Assembly: GCF_011386835.1 (NCBI RefSeq)
Contig: NC_088792.1
Coordinates: forward strand, 46,924,882 to 46,988,881
Direction of reading: 5' to 3'
DNA: 64,000 bases
Source of the DNA: Chrysemys picta bellii
Taxonomy: Eukaryota > Chordata > Testudines > Emydidae
The notes below the pieces were generated by a model, which was not told where the DNA came from, ran no database searches, and saw only the letters and a list, made by a program, of their open reading frames with translations. The translations under genes and the position numbers were made by a program. The stretch's first letter is position 1, and each line of letters starts with the position of its first letter. Below, in pieces: positions 1 through 11,048 of the stretch.

Positions 1-306
1 CTTCAGATGCATGGAGTGAAAATTACAGATACAGGCATAAATATATATTGGCACATGAAGAGAAGGGAGTTACCTTGAAAGCTTATGCCCAAATAAATCT
101 GTTAGTCTTAGAGACATGGAACAGCGAACACGGCTATCCCTCTGATACTTTATAACTGTGTATTAACTCACCTGTTGTTTAAATTTAAATTACGCTTTTC
201 AGATTTCTCTGATACAGTAACAAAGCACTGTTATCATCCACAAAACTTGTCATCTAGGGTAGGAGTCGTATCAATCTGATCTCATGCAAGTTTTTTTCCT
301 TTCTAG

Positions 307-492
307 CTGAAGTTAGTGTTGCCCCCAGGGGCCAGCGCTACCTCACTAACTGAAAAACTTCTGAGACAAAATGCAGAGCTGACAGGGCTTGTCAGCAGAC
401 TGAGTGAGGAAAAGAACAATTTGAGGAATGCTGCCATGAAACTGGAGGAGGAACTCAGACGATACCAACAGAGAGGACCTTGTGGAGACTAT
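307..492 (+). CDS. AKAP9: AKAP9 coding exon (seventh from the 3' end)
   Basis: AKAP9 (AKAP450/CG-NAP) is a very large coiled-coil scaffold that holds protein kinase A and other enzymes at the centrosome and Golgi. This exon has an acceptor ending TTTCTAG and a donor GTATGT, is 186 bp long and phase 0 at both ends. It encodes 62 residues rich in Leu, Glu, Lys and Gln (LKLVLPPGASATSLTEKLLR...), the typical heptad composition of the C-terminal coiled coil. The reading joins directly to the next exon as ...CGDY|SSRHSLDNGAN. Upstream exons lie outside the window, so the gene is partial here. The identification rests on recognising the protein and on the later PACT exons. Confidence 0.93.
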
Positions 493-1142
493 GTATGTAT
501 CTTCTCTATGCACTGCCATAAACAAATATGTATAGACTAAAAAGCATCACCCTTTTTTCACGTGAAATATATCTACACAAGTTCTTTTCAGTACTCAGTG
601 GGCTGGCAGTCTAAGAGGAGGGGAAGAAGGGTGATTAACTTTTCTCCCTTTCTTCCCATCCTTCCCTACTCCCTTCCCCCCAGCAAGCAGATGTCAGTTG
701 TTCCTTGTCCTGCCCTCTAGCTGTCGGTAATCAGGGTGCCTTGGCAAGCTCTCTTTTCCCACAGACAGGCACTTCGTGTTTTCATCCACCTTTGCATAGT
801 TGGCTGCCATTTTCCCTGTAAGTCCCTTGTGCCTCCTCAGGCGGGTTACATCCCATCATCCACTTTAGAAGCTAACAGACTCAAGATGTTTTCAAGACTA
901 TAAAGCTACTATAAGCCAGCTGTTAGTTTGGGTTCTTGAGACAGAAGCAATGAGTATACTTTTCCTTGGAAGTTAATAGCATCATCTCACAGTGCTCTCA
1001 ACCCGTTATCCTGAAGTGTGAGGGCCCAAGGTTCACCTCAGACCTAGATTTCCTACTCAGTAATGTGATGAGCACACTACTGAATCAATGAATAAATGAC
1101 AAGAAGATGTGTTGCTAAAAATAGGGTTTGGTCTCTCTGCAG
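493..1142 (+). other. AKAP9 intron
   Basis: Intron between two AKAP9 exons. It contains a pyrimidine-rich stretch near 640-690. I recognise no gene or mobile element in it. Confidence 0.6.
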
Positions 1143-1343
1143 TCTTCTAGACACTCACTGGACAATGGAGCTAATATCGATACACTCATTGCCTCTGAGA
1201 GAGAGATTTGGAACAGAGAAAAGCTGTCACTACAGAAATCTTTGAAACAAGCTGATGCAGAGCTGTCCAAACTGAGAGCAGAACTAAGGAGTGAAGCTTT
1301 TCTGAGAGAATTGGGATCGAATTCTGAAAACGCTGTTTTAAAG
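1143..1343 (+). CDS. AKAP9: AKAP9 coding exon (sixth from the 3' end)
   Basis: Acceptor TCTCTCTGCAG, donor GTAGGA, 201 bp, phase 0 at both ends. It encodes 67 residues containing NGANIDTLIASEREIWNREK and then a Lys/Glu/Leu-rich helix, continuing the coiled coil that precedes the PACT domain. The last codons (V-L-K) join to I-I-Y-G-K-Y in the next exon. The reading frame runs on past the donor for about 100 bases; that is intron readthrough, not an alternative end. Confidence 0.93.
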
Positions 1344-1746
1344 GTAGGAAGCTTGTCCCCAACTGCACTCTCTCAGCACAGTGGGCTGTCTTGTTTAGAA
1401 CTGGGCCTGTTTTCCATTGCATTCACCATCATTCTCACTTAGACTAACTGGGGACATCAGTATGATTCAGTTTTCAGAGAATTGGTCTTGGAGACATGGA
1501 ACTCCATTATAACATTCCCTGGGGTAAGACATAAACACTCTTCTGTAAGTTACATATTTTTTTGCAACTGAAAACATCCCTATATTATGGAACTGGTATT
1601 CAAATAATGTTATCATTAGTGCAGGCAGGGACAGGAAGTGAATAATCGCAGATGAACTTCAACAATAATGATGTCAAAAATCTTGGAATTGTAACAGTCC
1701 TCTGAATGCTTTACTTACAGTGCTTTCTTTGTTTCTTGTCATCTAG
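1344..1746 (+). other. AKAP9 intron
   Basis: Short intron of 403 bases. No repeat or gene recognised. Confidence 0.6.
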
Positions 1747-1979
1747 ATAATTTATGGAAAATACCTGAGAGCAGAGAGCTTTCGGAAAGCTCTCATATAT
1801 CAGAAAAAATACTTACTGCTCTTAGTAGGTGGATTCCAAGAGTGTGAAGAAGCCACCCTGGCCCTCATTGCAAGAATGGGTGGGCAGCCTTCATACACTG
1901 ACCTAGAAATTATTACACATCGTTCAAAGGGTTTTACCAAATTTCGCTCTGTGGTCAGAGTGTCCATTGCAATTTCAAG
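1747..1979 (+). CDS. AKAP9: AKAP9 coding exon: PACT domain
   Basis: Acceptor CATCTAG, donor GTAAAT, 233 bp, entering at phase 0 and leaving with two bases of an Arg codon. It encodes IIYGKYLRAESFRKALIYQK and then a very conserved stretch of Leu and small residues (LLLLVGGFQECEEATLA), which is the core of the PACT (pericentrin-AKAP450 centrosomal targeting) domain. In known AKAP9 this segment directs the protein to the centrosome and binds calmodulin. This is the most diagnostic AKAP9 exon in the window. Confidence 0.97.
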
Positions 1980-2133
1980 GTAAATCACAAGAAGTTACAG
2001 GTTAACCAAATGTGAAAATTGAATTTAACATATATTTTATTAAGGCCCTACTTAATTTGCGATATTGCAAAATTGCAGATCCCACAATATTAGGCTTCCA
2101 CTGCAATTTTGATACTAAATTCAGGTGTATATA

Positions 2134-2706
2134 CAGTAACTCATCGCTTAACGTTGTAGTTATGTTCCTGAAAAATGCGACTTTAAGCAAAACAATGTTA
2201 AGTGAATCCAATTTCCCCATAAGAATTAATGTAAATTGGGGGGGGGGGGGGGGGGAGGGTTAGGTTCCAGGGAATTTTTTTTTTGCCAGACAAAAGACAT
2301 TATATAAATATACACTATAAGTTTTAAATAATTTTAAACAAACAATTTAATACTGTACTCACCAATGAGGATTGTGAAGCTTAGTTGAGGCAGGGTCGGG
2401 ACGTAGGGGCTTGCCCCGCTCCGCCCGGCCCTCCTGCCAGAGTTGGGGCATGGCGGCTTGCTCCGCTCCGCCCGCCTGGCACTCCTGCTGGGGAGCGGGG
2501 TCAGGGCGTGGGGGCTGAAGCAATGGGACAAGCCCCCTCACTCTGACCCCGCTTCCCCGCAGGAGCGCCAGGCGGGCGGAGCGGGGAGAGCCAAACAGCC
2601 TTATAATGGAACATTGCACGACTTCAAACGAGTATGTTCTCTAATAGATCAGCAACCTAATAACGAAACAATGTTAACCAGGATGACTTTAAGTGAGGAG
2701 TTACCG
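2134..2706. mobile_element. Tc1/mariner-like MITE with TA target site
   Basis: The ends are inverted repeats (CAGTAACTCATCGCTTAA at the left, reverse complement CGGTAACTCCTCACTTAA at the right), each flanked by TA (2132-2133 and 2707-2708). The inner arms also pair (about 2134-2215 with 2590-2706). The middle is GC-rich and holds an 18-19 base G run (about 2238-2256) and an inverted repeat around CTCCGCCCG (about 2420-2580). No transposase is encoded, so this is a non-autonomous copy inside an AKAP9 intron. Confidence 0.85.
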
Positions 2707-2734
2707 TATATTGTATTTTAACAATCAGCCCCAC

Positions 2735-2815
2735 TGTCAGTCCTGGGCAGCCAGGGCTCCAGCTGTCAGTCCTTGGCCGCAGGGGCTCCTGCTGTCAGTC
2801 ACGGGCAGCCAGCTT
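2735..2815. repeat. Three ~29-bp tandem units
   Basis: Three consecutive degenerate copies of a unit containing GCTGTCAGTCCTGGGCAGCC, lying next to the mariner-like MITE. They are probably the remnant of a longer repeat. The following 2820-2950 looks like interspersed repeat sequence (paired TTTTCCA motifs) that I could not name. Confidence 0.5.
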
Positions 2816-2949
2816 TTCCAAATTACCGCAAGTAATACAGGTCCATTATTACTTTTCCACGATTTTCCATGTCTTGTCCGTAACTCAGCCACAATTATTT
2901 GACAATCATCCCACAATTCACGTAGAGCCTTATATTTTATCAAATGAAG

Positions 2950-3962
2950 TATCTTGTGTAATCCAGCATTTTTTGTGACACACTCTAAATTGTAAGTCTT
3001 GGTAACCATGAAAACAGTGCATCTTAAAAAGAATGCAGAGTTACACAGAACAGTGGTAATGTAGAAGACTGGAGCAAGTTGTTTAAGGCATTCTGCAGCA
3101 CAACTGTAAATCAAAGCAGCCTGGCTCTGTATTGTAATCCACTGATGTCAGAATTTATGGGCTATGATAACAAGCTTTAAAAATTACTAATGAATTACTG
3201 GTGACGTCTCCAGAGTGCCTGTGTATTTTAGAAATGTATCATTGTTTCTTTTCTGTAACCTACTTTTTCTTTAAAAAGTAAAAACAATCCCTTAAAACAC
3301 AGGCATTGTAATCCATAAAATGGAATTGTATCTAAGAAATCAAGTTGTTATAATTAAACTTTTTGGAGATGATAGAGAGCGGTATTGTGTGTAAGCAGTA
3401 AATACTCTGACTACATCTGGTTTTTTAATTCCTTTGTGAGGCCTCAATGCTGAAAATACATATATGCTTAACTTTAGGCACATGAACAGTTCCCTGAATT
3501 CAGATTACTCACATGCCTCAAGTTAAGTATGAGTGAAAGTGTTTGCAAGATGGGGGACTAGTGACTAAGGGTTTTACTTTAGAATATACCACTGCTATCA
3601 TGGACCTTTTTTCTGCATTGGGGCTGAAATTTTTTGCAGTTATTTGTTGTGACTTATATTTTAAGATATTAATGCTAAGTAATGTAGACATCTAGGACAA
3701 ATGTTGCCCTTAGTCAGGCCTGTTCAATACCCAGACATCACTGGAATTGTATAGGTATAACTGAAGGTAGAATATGGCCCATATCTTTTTCTTAGGTAAA
3801 TTCTATTTCCGTTTAATCCAGGTTCTTTAGGTTTTAAAAGTCTATCTCCTTACTCAGTTTGCTGCTGTGTGGATTATTATACGCCTTGGAACATTATAGG
3901 CTTGTTATTTAAATAAAGAAATACTTGGCTTACTCTAAAGTATCTTTTTATTTTAAATGCAG
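2950..3962 (+). other. AKAP9 intron, no feature recognised
   Basis: AT-rich intronic sequence leading to the acceptor TTTAAATGCAG. Neither strand gives a credible coding segment or a recognisable transposon end. Confidence 0.55.
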
Positions 3963-4048
3963 AATGAAGTTCCTGGTTCGTCGGTGGTACCGAATTACAG
4001 GTTCTAATTTAATAAGTGTCAACAGGGATGGCTTTAGCCTGAACACAG
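3963..4048 (+). CDS. AKAP9: AKAP9 coding exon
   Basis: Acceptor TTTAAATGCAG, donor GTAACT, 86 bp. The first base completes the Arg codon from the previous exon, then it reads MKFLVRRWYRITGSNLISVN RDGFSLN. The basic MKFLVRRW segment is the C-terminal part of the PACT domain. It leaves with one base of a Gly codon that is completed by the next exon. Confidence 0.95.
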
Positions 4049-4812
4049 GTAACTCACTGACTGGCAATGTCTGAAGAAGCATCATCCATGAATTATATTA
4101 GTGCTGAGTGAACATTTTAGGTTGACCTCCCGTGATCTGGAACCAATGGGTTGCTCCTTCCCCTTCATTTCAGTTGTTAGACCTATCTGTTTCTCAGATT
4201 TCACTCCACTCCACTCAGCACAGACACTACTCTGAACTCTCTTGTACCTTGCTTCTCATCAGATGCAAATCTGTGTGCAGTTGTTGTTTTTTTTAAAACG
4301 TAGCAGCTTCATCTTCAGCAAAGAGCAGCATGTGAACTGTGAGATTTTTCCGTGTCTGCTGAAGTGTTCTCCGGTATCAGAGACCCTTCCCCCAGCTCTA
4401 AGAAGGGTGGCTCACTGAGTAAATCCTTCTCAGGGCATGGACAGGCAGGAACCTTGACTATCACAGGGCCCACCACACCAGCCTGAGGCAAGGGCAGACG
4501 AGGCAATTTTGCTGACCATTGTGTTGAGCAACACTTCCTCCCTTTTTGTCTTAACTCCGACCCAGACAAAAAAGTTGTCTGATGTCTCCTGGATCAGAGG
4601 CAGTGCTAGCCCATTGGGAGCCCTAGCAGTAAAATGTTGCCCCCCCAACACATAGTGACTGGGGGCCCCCTGGAGCTGATCAGGGCCATAAGTAAATTGC
4701 TTAATCTGCTTATGCCTAGCACCAGCTCTACCCAAAATCCAGGAAATCTGATTCTGTTTGCCTGAGGAGGGTCAAAAAGCCTTTTACTCACTCCTGGCTA
4801 TATAAATATGGG

Positions 4813-4884
4813 GTGAAATCCTGAATCTGTTCAAGTCAATGGGAGTTTTGCCATTGCCTATAGTGAGCCAGGATTTCACCCATG
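4813..4884. repeat. 72-bp palindromic repeat
   Basis: A fold-back sequence beginning GGGTGAAATCCTGAATCTG and ending AGCCAGGATTTCACCC, with a central region around CAATGGGAGTTTTGCCATTG. The arms pair over about 30 bases with a few mismatches. I know this type of short palindrome as a common ancient amniote interspersed repeat. It sits inside the AKAP9 intron. Confidence 0.7.
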
Positions 4885-5654
4885 GTCTCCTATCAAGAAA
4901 TCTTAAAAGAATGAAGTAGTCTCTATTTCTTGAGGTTCAAGAAAGCTTCCTGGGCTGAATGAGAGTCTCCTTTAGCAATGGAACTCTGCTGGGAAACAAC
5001 TGGGAGTACAGACCACACGTGCACTAAGTATTATAGTGTTAATATAGGGCTACATCAGAGTTATAGTTCTAAATTAACCAGTGCAACTCCGTGCAGTGCC
5101 AGTCTTATGCAAATTAGGGTACTGCTAGGCAGAATCCCATAGCTCCAGCCTATGGAGTAGAAAAGGAAATCTAACTTTTCTACCTGAAAACTGTTTTTCT
5201 GCAGAGCTCCCAATCCTGGTTGTGAAACTCCACCCAATATTCATAGTTACTCAATACTGTTAAAATAGCTATTTTTGAGAGTGCCTCAAGGAAGTTTTGA
5301 CTGGATCGTGGTAGCAGGAAGCGCCAAGATCCTGAGAAGTGAAAAGTTGTAACTACTGTACCTGAATGAGAGGGGGGGGAAGCAACCCATAGTTATATGC
5401 TGGGAAAGCTCATGGTAGAACATAAAATTTCCATTTTACAAAAATTACTCTTACTAAACAAAAGAGCTGATACAGCTGTTTGAGACTTCCTTTGTCTTAG
5501 AAGTTTAAGATATGCAGTTTGTGAGTATACGTGAATTTATTTCTTAACTATTCTGTGGCTTTCCTAATTTCAGATTAGGTGTCAAAACAGGTGATCAAAC
5601 AGTGGCAATTAGTTTTATTATTTATGATCTATTTTGCTGTAGTGGCTAAGATCC

Positions 5655-5760
5655 CCAGTCAGAGATGAAGCCCCATTGTACCAGTGCTGTACAAACACAG
5701 AACTAAAAGACAGTCCCTTTCCCAAAAGAGCTTACAGTCTAAGTGTAACACAAGAGACGG
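5655..5760. repeat. Ancient interspersed repeat
   Basis: Contains GCCCCATTGTACCAGTGCTG and, further on, GACAGTCCCTTTCCCAAAAG and AGCTTACAGTCTAAGT. I recognise these phrases as a widely dispersed old repeat of reptile and bird genomes. No structural ends are visible, and the family name is not certain. Confidence 0.55.
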
Positions 5761-5968
5761 CTGTAGACAGAGGAAGGAGTTACAAGTAAACAGTATTGGT
5801 CAGCTTAGTAGGCAAGAATAGCTGCACTTTCTTAACTAGCTGTAGTTTTTAACTCTCACTTTACCACGTGTAAAACAGAGTGCACCTGGGATATCTGTCA
5901 ATGTGCAAAATGTCTGATTTTCACAGGTTGATATTTTTTGTATAGACAATACTTCTTTGTTGTTTTAG

Positions 5969-6092
5969 GTAATGAGCTACGGCCTGATTCATTAGCTGGT
6001 GGGCTGGAGCTCTATGGAGAACACAGACATTCTTCTGATAGATCCAGATCAGACCTAGAGCCTCTTAGATCTCCTATAAATTCTCAACACAG
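5969..6092 (+). CDS. AKAP9: AKAP9 coding exon
   Basis: Acceptor TTGTTTTAG, donor GTAAGT, 124 bp, in phase with its neighbours. It encodes GNELRPDSLAGGLELYGEHR followed by a Ser/Arg-rich stretch (HSSDRSRSDLEPLRSPINSQ). This is the low-complexity, probably flexible tail after the PACT domain; its Ser/Arg content suggests phosphorylation sites, which is inference only. Confidence 0.93.
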
Positions 6093-6910
6093 GTAAGTTT
6101 TTGTTACATAATTATTCTTTGTCTGAAAAGTTTTTTTCTACAATTAATACTAATGCACTTTAAGAGTGTGGGAATTTCACATTTTGATATGTAATATACT
6201 ATATATTTTCTGTTCAAGGCCTAACCTTGTAGTGTCCAGCCTTCTGATGAACATAATGTTCTTCAGAAACCATCAACACTATTCATAAATCAACTAATGG
6301 GGTTGCTTCAAAATTATGTAAATGCTTCTAGTGCCTCATGCCAAGCCCTCATCTATGGACATTCAGAGCATCACCACTAGGACACCACAGTGAAATCCTA
6401 GCACTGTTGAAGTCATTGGAGCCAGTATTTCACCCCAGAGGCAAGATTTTTCACAGTACCTGCAGTCTTTCTTGACTTCCGATAGAGTTGTGGGTCCTCA
6501 GCACTTCTGAAAATCAGGCCCCAATAGTTCTCAAGCTGTGAGATGTATTTTCACGTAGTGCCATGGACACTTCCTCTCCCACTACTGTACAAATAGTCTC
6601 CCCTCTCATTTGCAATCTCATAACCTATGGCAACTACACCAGTTGGTTACATGGAAAAATATTTAATCTAGTTGTAGTTGTCTTTAATGTGATTTAGCAG
6701 CTGGAAACTACAGAGGAGAACTAAAACCATACAGAGCTTCTTCAAACATCCTGCTTTTTCTTAGAAGAAATTTTTAAAACAAATGTACTTGAAACTACTG
6801 CTACTTCTGCATGTTTTATGCAGTCTCAATAGGAGACTGACTTGTGACTTTTGCCTCAAAGGAATGCAACAGAAATCTTGGGAATAGCAGGGAAGTCAGG
6901 CAGCTGAGGT

Positions 6911-7118
6911 TACATCTACACTGAAATAAAAAAACAACCGCCCCTCAGCAGCACATCTCAGCGCCACAGACTCCAGCTCACAGGACTTGTGCTACAGCAC
7001 TAAAAATAGCAGTGTAGACATTCCTGCTTGGCCTCTGGACACCCCCGCCAGGTTTCAGAGCCCCTACACCAGCCTCTGAGACTCACTGTCATGGGTCTTT
7101 TTTGTAGTGTAGATGTAT
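6911..7118. mobile_element. hAT-like MITE
   Basis: The ends are inverted: TACATCTACACTG at the left and TAGTGTAGATGTA at the right, about 208 bp apart, with a middle that has no coding capacity. The TACATCTACACT end is shared by many small non-autonomous DNA transposons in sauropsid genomes. I did not find a clean target-site duplication. Confidence 0.65.
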
Positions 7119-7136
7119 CATGGGTGGGGTGGGGAG

Positions 7137-7322
7137 AATCATAGAATATCAGGGTTGGAAGGGACCTCAGGAGATCATCTAGTCCAACCCCCTGCTCAAA
7201 GCAGGACCAATCCCCAGACAGATTTTTACTCCAGTTCCCTAAATGGCCCACTCAAGGATTGACCTCACAACGCTGGGTTTAGCAAGCCAATGCTCAAACC
7301 ACTGAACTATCCCTCCCCCCAG
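7137..7322 (-). mobile_element. CR1 LINE, 3' end fragment
   Basis: On the plus strand this begins AATCATAGAATATCAGGGTT and continues GGAAGGGACCTCAGGAGATC and TCTAGTCCAACCCCCTGCTC, the reverse complement of the very common CR1 3' terminus. The element is therefore in minus orientation and 5'-truncated, as most CR1 copies are. Confidence 0.88.
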
Positions 7323-7517
7323 TGTGTCTAAGAAACTGGGGAGCCAGGATGGGGGTCAGTTAAATACCCTCAGTAAATCACTGTGATTTTCTAAAAGTCA
7401 GCCTATATGTATACTTAACATTCATAAGATGGCTGCTACATTCTCCTTTGGAAACAGGATTCCAGTACAGTAACTTCAGTTTTTGAAACCTACAGCTCAT
7501 TGTTTTTCTTCTGCTAG

Positions 7518-7657
7518 GTACCAGGGCATCCATGTTGATTTCAGCCCAGCTTCACTTGCATGTTCTCAACTGCAGAATTATGATCCTGACAGAGCTTTAA
7601 CAGATTATATCAATCGACTGGAGGCACTACAGAGGCGACTTGGAAGCGTACAGTCAG
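7518..7657 (+). CDS. AKAP9: AKAP9 penultimate coding exon
   Basis: Acceptor CTTCTGCTAG, donor GTAAAT, 140 bp, in phase. It encodes RYQGIHVDFSPASLACSQLQ and then NYDPDRALTDYINRLEALQR RLGSVQS. The short amphipathic helix DYINRLEALQRRL closes the known AKAP9 C-terminus. Translation past the donor gives an unrelated 50-residue tail, so the splice is preferred. Confidence 0.95.
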
Positions 7658-8350
7658 GTAAATACTCAGACTTTCCTCTTCCTGGTACAAAGACACAGAA
7701 TACCTGTTCTGAGTTAGAAAGTATATGCTGGTTTCTCAGGTTCAGTCTTAAACAAAGAGGAAAACTCACAGCTGAACTCAAGGAGCAAAAAGCCCACTAC
7801 ATATGAGAGTGGTCAGAAACTATATAGGAATGAAACTGTTCAGTTATGTACTGAATAAATATGTGGTGTAACTTTTGCTGGGGGCTGTCTGATAAATTTC
7901 CAGCAAGGTTTTAATCAACATCTAAGAAAGACAGGGGATTGGTTTTGTAAACTCTTTTGTATCAAGATTCCTCCTGTTTAATCAGCTTTTGTGCTGTTTG
8001 GCTCAGTTACCTATTCCCATGCTGACAAGTACTGGATGACACATTGCCGCATTTTTATCACGCTTTCTGAAAAGGCTCTTCCAGTAAGAAATACCTCTGT
8101 TAACTTATCAGCTAACAGGATCCAAAACTTCTAGCAGTAACTGTTCAAAGTTTGATAAGGAATCAAACCACTTTAACAAAACAGAACTTAGAAACAAGTA
8201 GTTTTGTTCTTGAAGTATATCTTTTACTTTATAGTACAATCTGCAAAGGTCACCTGAAGAGTCTTGCAGAAATGTCAGATAACTAATGCTGACTACAAGT
8301 CATCATCCAATTTCTCCAAGCACTTTTTTAGATTTTTTTTACTCTTACAG
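7658..8350 (+). other. AKAP9 last intron
   Basis: AT-rich intron ending in a strong pyrimidine tract and TTACAG. No repeat or gene recognised. Confidence 0.6.
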
Positions 8351-8394
8351 GTTCTACTTCCTACACTCATTTGCACTCTGGTGTTAGAAGATAA
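8351..8394 (+). CDS. AKAP9: AKAP9 terminal coding segment and stop
   Basis: Acceptor TTTACTCTTACAG, then G|GT TCT ACT TCC ... GTT AGA AGA TAA, encoding GSTSYTHLHSGVRR and a stop at 8392-8394. The short basic end (G-V-R-R) fits the short basic C-terminus I expect for AKAP9. The exon is too short to find by ORF length and is placed by splice phase. Confidence 0.9.
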
Positions 8395-8905
8395 TACCCT
8401 TTCAACATCTCCATCACTGGTAATGATGATGAATGAACTACCTTTTTGTAAATCTGTACTCCTTCTGTGCTTTTGTATAATGTGTATATTGTGGGACCAA
8501 CATGAACATAGCTATATGATTACACAGTCCCCTTGCTGGCACATCCACGCAGACTGGAATTTATGTATATAGGCACTGTGTGTTCATTCAAAAATCATTA
8601 AATTACATGTATATTTGTGGAATGCTAATTTAAATGATTAAGTTATAAAAAAAAAAAGTGTGTATTTATCAAATGGGATGCCAGGAGATGAAGCTTGTGT
8701 ATTTGATTGCTGAATGTGTAGCTCAAAGTGTACTGCACTTTTTCTGACACAGCTACTAAAGTTACACAATTCTGTCCTAATATATTTGCTACTGGCAGTG
8801 CAGACAGAATATATCACTCGTAGAGACCTATTTTTGTAAGGTAGAAGTTTTGAATTTTATGGGTATTTTGTCAAAGTACTGAAATAAAGATGACTTCATC
8901 CTTTT
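8395..8905 (+). other. AKAP9: AKAP9 3'UTR with poly(A) signal
   Basis: Follows the stop codon. It is AT-rich, with an AATAAA at 8883-8888 preceded by TGTCAAAGTACTG and followed within about 30 bases by a T/G-rich stretch (TTGTTGTTTCAGG), a normal cleavage context. A weaker ATTAAA occurs near 8600. The end coordinate is an estimate. Confidence 0.7.
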
Positions 8906-10869
8906 AATTGTTGTTTCAGGTTATTTTAAGTACAGGAGTGTTTCTCATGCACACTATTAAAGGGTAACTAAACCCTGACTCTTGCCAGAAAACAACAACA
9001 AAAATGTACTCTCACCACCTTTCTTGCTGGTTTCAGCTTCAGGGGTAGGCAAGAGGATTCATGGTAAGCACTGGAGCGCTGCCAACAGCTGCCTAGAGAA
9101 GTCCAGACTCAGCATGATGTTCTACTACAGTAAATGATTAGGAATTAATTTTACTCAGCCTCTATGCAAGGGGAGTTTCCTAAGGCAACAGCTCGCCAGA
9201 TAAGAGCTTTATTTTATATTAGCTAGCACATCCCTATTTTTAAACACTGAGATTTTCACTTTGTTGTGGCCACAAAGTTTTGTTACTGACTACACCTCTA
9301 CCTCGATACAACGCTGTCCTCAGGAGCCAAAAAATATCTTACTGCGTTATAGGTGAAACTGCATTATATTGAACTTGCTTTGATCCACCGGAGGGCGCAA
9401 CCCCGGAGCACTGCTTTACCGCGTTATATCCAAATTCGTGTTATATCAAGGTAGCGGTGTACTGTCAGCATCAGAGTGGCTTAAGTTCACATTTATCTAT
9501 TCCTTTATTAAAATTCCACAAGAAGGAAGTTTTAAAGCAGTAAGTAAAAAGAGCCTACTTTCTATATTTTTCTGAAAGTATGGACAGTGTTTAAAGTACA
9601 GGAAACTATTTCACAAAGAGTTTATAAATTTTTAATGAAAAATTTCTGTAAGTCACGTCAGAGCTATTTTCCACCACACAAGTACAACATATAACAGTCC
9701 TGAAATAAATGTTACTCATTCCCGTGTGAATAGAATTCGGACAGGCCATGTGGAATTATGGGAGAAGAATCTTATTAATTCACTGTCTCTTCGTGGACAG
9801 CTTCAGTCTTTGCCCACATTGCCAAGATTTAATAATAAAGGGCAGCAGAAGGTTTAATATTGATGAGACAATTTTTGTCCCCCAAACAGCAGGCACTTCT
9901 AAAACAAAAGTTATATATTCCTGCTATACAGTACCCATTGTCCCCTCTACATCATTCTAAACACTACTCTAGTTAATACAGTAGTACACACTCGTTATTT
10001 CATTTTTTTTAGTAAACAATGAACACAGTTAAAGATCTATCTAAGAAGTGGAATTTATATGCTTACTCTTAACTATTAATTCTGGATTTGTAAGGGTTCT
10101 ACTGCTAATCTTTGCACTGAAACCAAGACTTCCAAGTGTGACTAATTATTTTGGATGCCTAATTTTACATAATTTAAAACAGAACTAATTTTCAGAGGGT
10201 GGACAGTTCAGCACTTTTTGAAAATCCAGACCCTTCAAACACTGTTTAAAGATGAGCACCTAAATCACCTGTCACCTTTGAAAAATATTGAAAATGTTAA
10301 GGTTTTCAAAATTAAAACCCATGGCAATTTTCATTCCTGAAAGTGCTGAATAGTTCCTTATATAAAAGTGTTTACTTCTGCAAATATAGACAGGGCTGAA
10401 AGTCTGCAAAGTGAGCATTTTCCAACTTGTTCACATTAAAATACGCACCAGCATCAGAGAACAGATTCTGTTCCCATTGATGTCCATGAGTTTAGTCTTG
10501 CCCATTAAAGTAGCTGAATCAAGGAAAGGAGATTTTTTAAAGCACCAATTAAAATTTAACCTTGTAAAAAGAGATTAGATGTTCACCTTTGTCCCAAGAT
10601 TTGACCAAACAGTTGAATTCACCTATACTAATATGCAGCATCCACCTTAAAATTGTTACACAAGCAGAAAAGACAGTATTTTTATAATAAAATGTACAGT
10701 ACTGTGCAGTATACAACAATTACACATTTTATGGTTAGATTAACCTCACTTTTATAACACTACACATCCAATGGACCAGCTTTTCCATTAACCATTTAAT
10801 TGTGTCATAACTTATTCAAAAACAGTAATTTTCACCATTTAAATGCAGAAATAATTTTGTCTCCAAAAC
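8906..10869. other. AKAP9-CYP51A1 tail-to-tail spacer and CYP51A1 3'UTR
   Basis: The two genes converge. Part of this region must be the minus-strand 3'UTR of CYP51A1; candidate minus-strand AATAAA signals lie at 9504-9509 and near 9208. A mariner-like MITE is at 9291-9461. 10100-10300 holds old dispersed repeat sequence (GAAAATCCAGACCCTTCAAA). No other gene is seen. Confidence 0.55.
9291..9461. mobile_element. 171-bp mariner-like MITE
   Basis: The ends TACACCTCTACCTCGATA and TATCAAGGTAGCGGTGTA are imperfect inverted repeats that begin and end with TA. The interior repeats the motif GCGTTATA several times (ACTGCGTTATAGG, TACCGCGTTATATCC). There is no coding capacity. The short length, terminal TA and internal symmetry fit a Tc1/mariner-class MITE. 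Confidence 0.75.
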
Positions 10870-11048
10870 TTAGTGTGATCGCTTCTTGTATCTGATAACT
10901 GGGTTATCTGGTGTGTGAATCATGGTTGTATAGTTTACAGTAGGAAAATATCCATCGATGAGATCAAATTCATATAAACGAAGCAGAGTAGACCAAATAG
11001 TCTTAATCTGAACATAAGCAAAGTTTTCTCCAATGCAACGATGACGGC
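10870..11048 (-). CDS. CYP51A1: CYP51A1 exon 10 (C-terminus, heme ligand)
   Basis: Sterol 14-alpha-demethylase is an ER-membrane cytochrome P450 that removes the 14-alpha methyl group of lanosterol and dihydrolanosterol in cholesterol synthesis. This last coding exon begins after acceptor TCCTCTAG. With the G from exon 9 it reads [21 protein letters not shown], giving the heme-binding loop FGAGRHRCIG across the junction, with the thiolate Cys present. It ends [15 protein letters not shown] and TAA (10870-10872). 179 bp. The 3'UTR continues to lower coordinates. Confidence 0.97.

Larger units (their letters stand above)
4049..5968 (+). other. AKAP9 intron
   Basis: Long intron with two old interspersed repeats annotated separately (palindrome at 4813-4884, ancient repeat at 5655-5760). 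4315-4795 is open on the minus strand, but the predicted peptides look random and no gene is supported. Confidence 0.55.
6093..7517 (+). other. AKAP9 intron
   Basis: Intron carrying a hAT-like MITE (6911-7118) immediately followed by a CR1 3' fragment (7137-7322). 6360-6530 contains phrases of ancient repeats (ATTTCACCCCAGAGGCAAG, AAAATCAGGCCCC). No gene is supported. Confidence 0.55.

Noticed and set aside
7483..7806. Extending the AKAP9 exon to 7806 as a single exon
   Set aside because: The reading after 7657 is unrelated, a good GTAAAT donor lies at 7658, and a phase-compatible last exon with the expected basic end lies at 8351.
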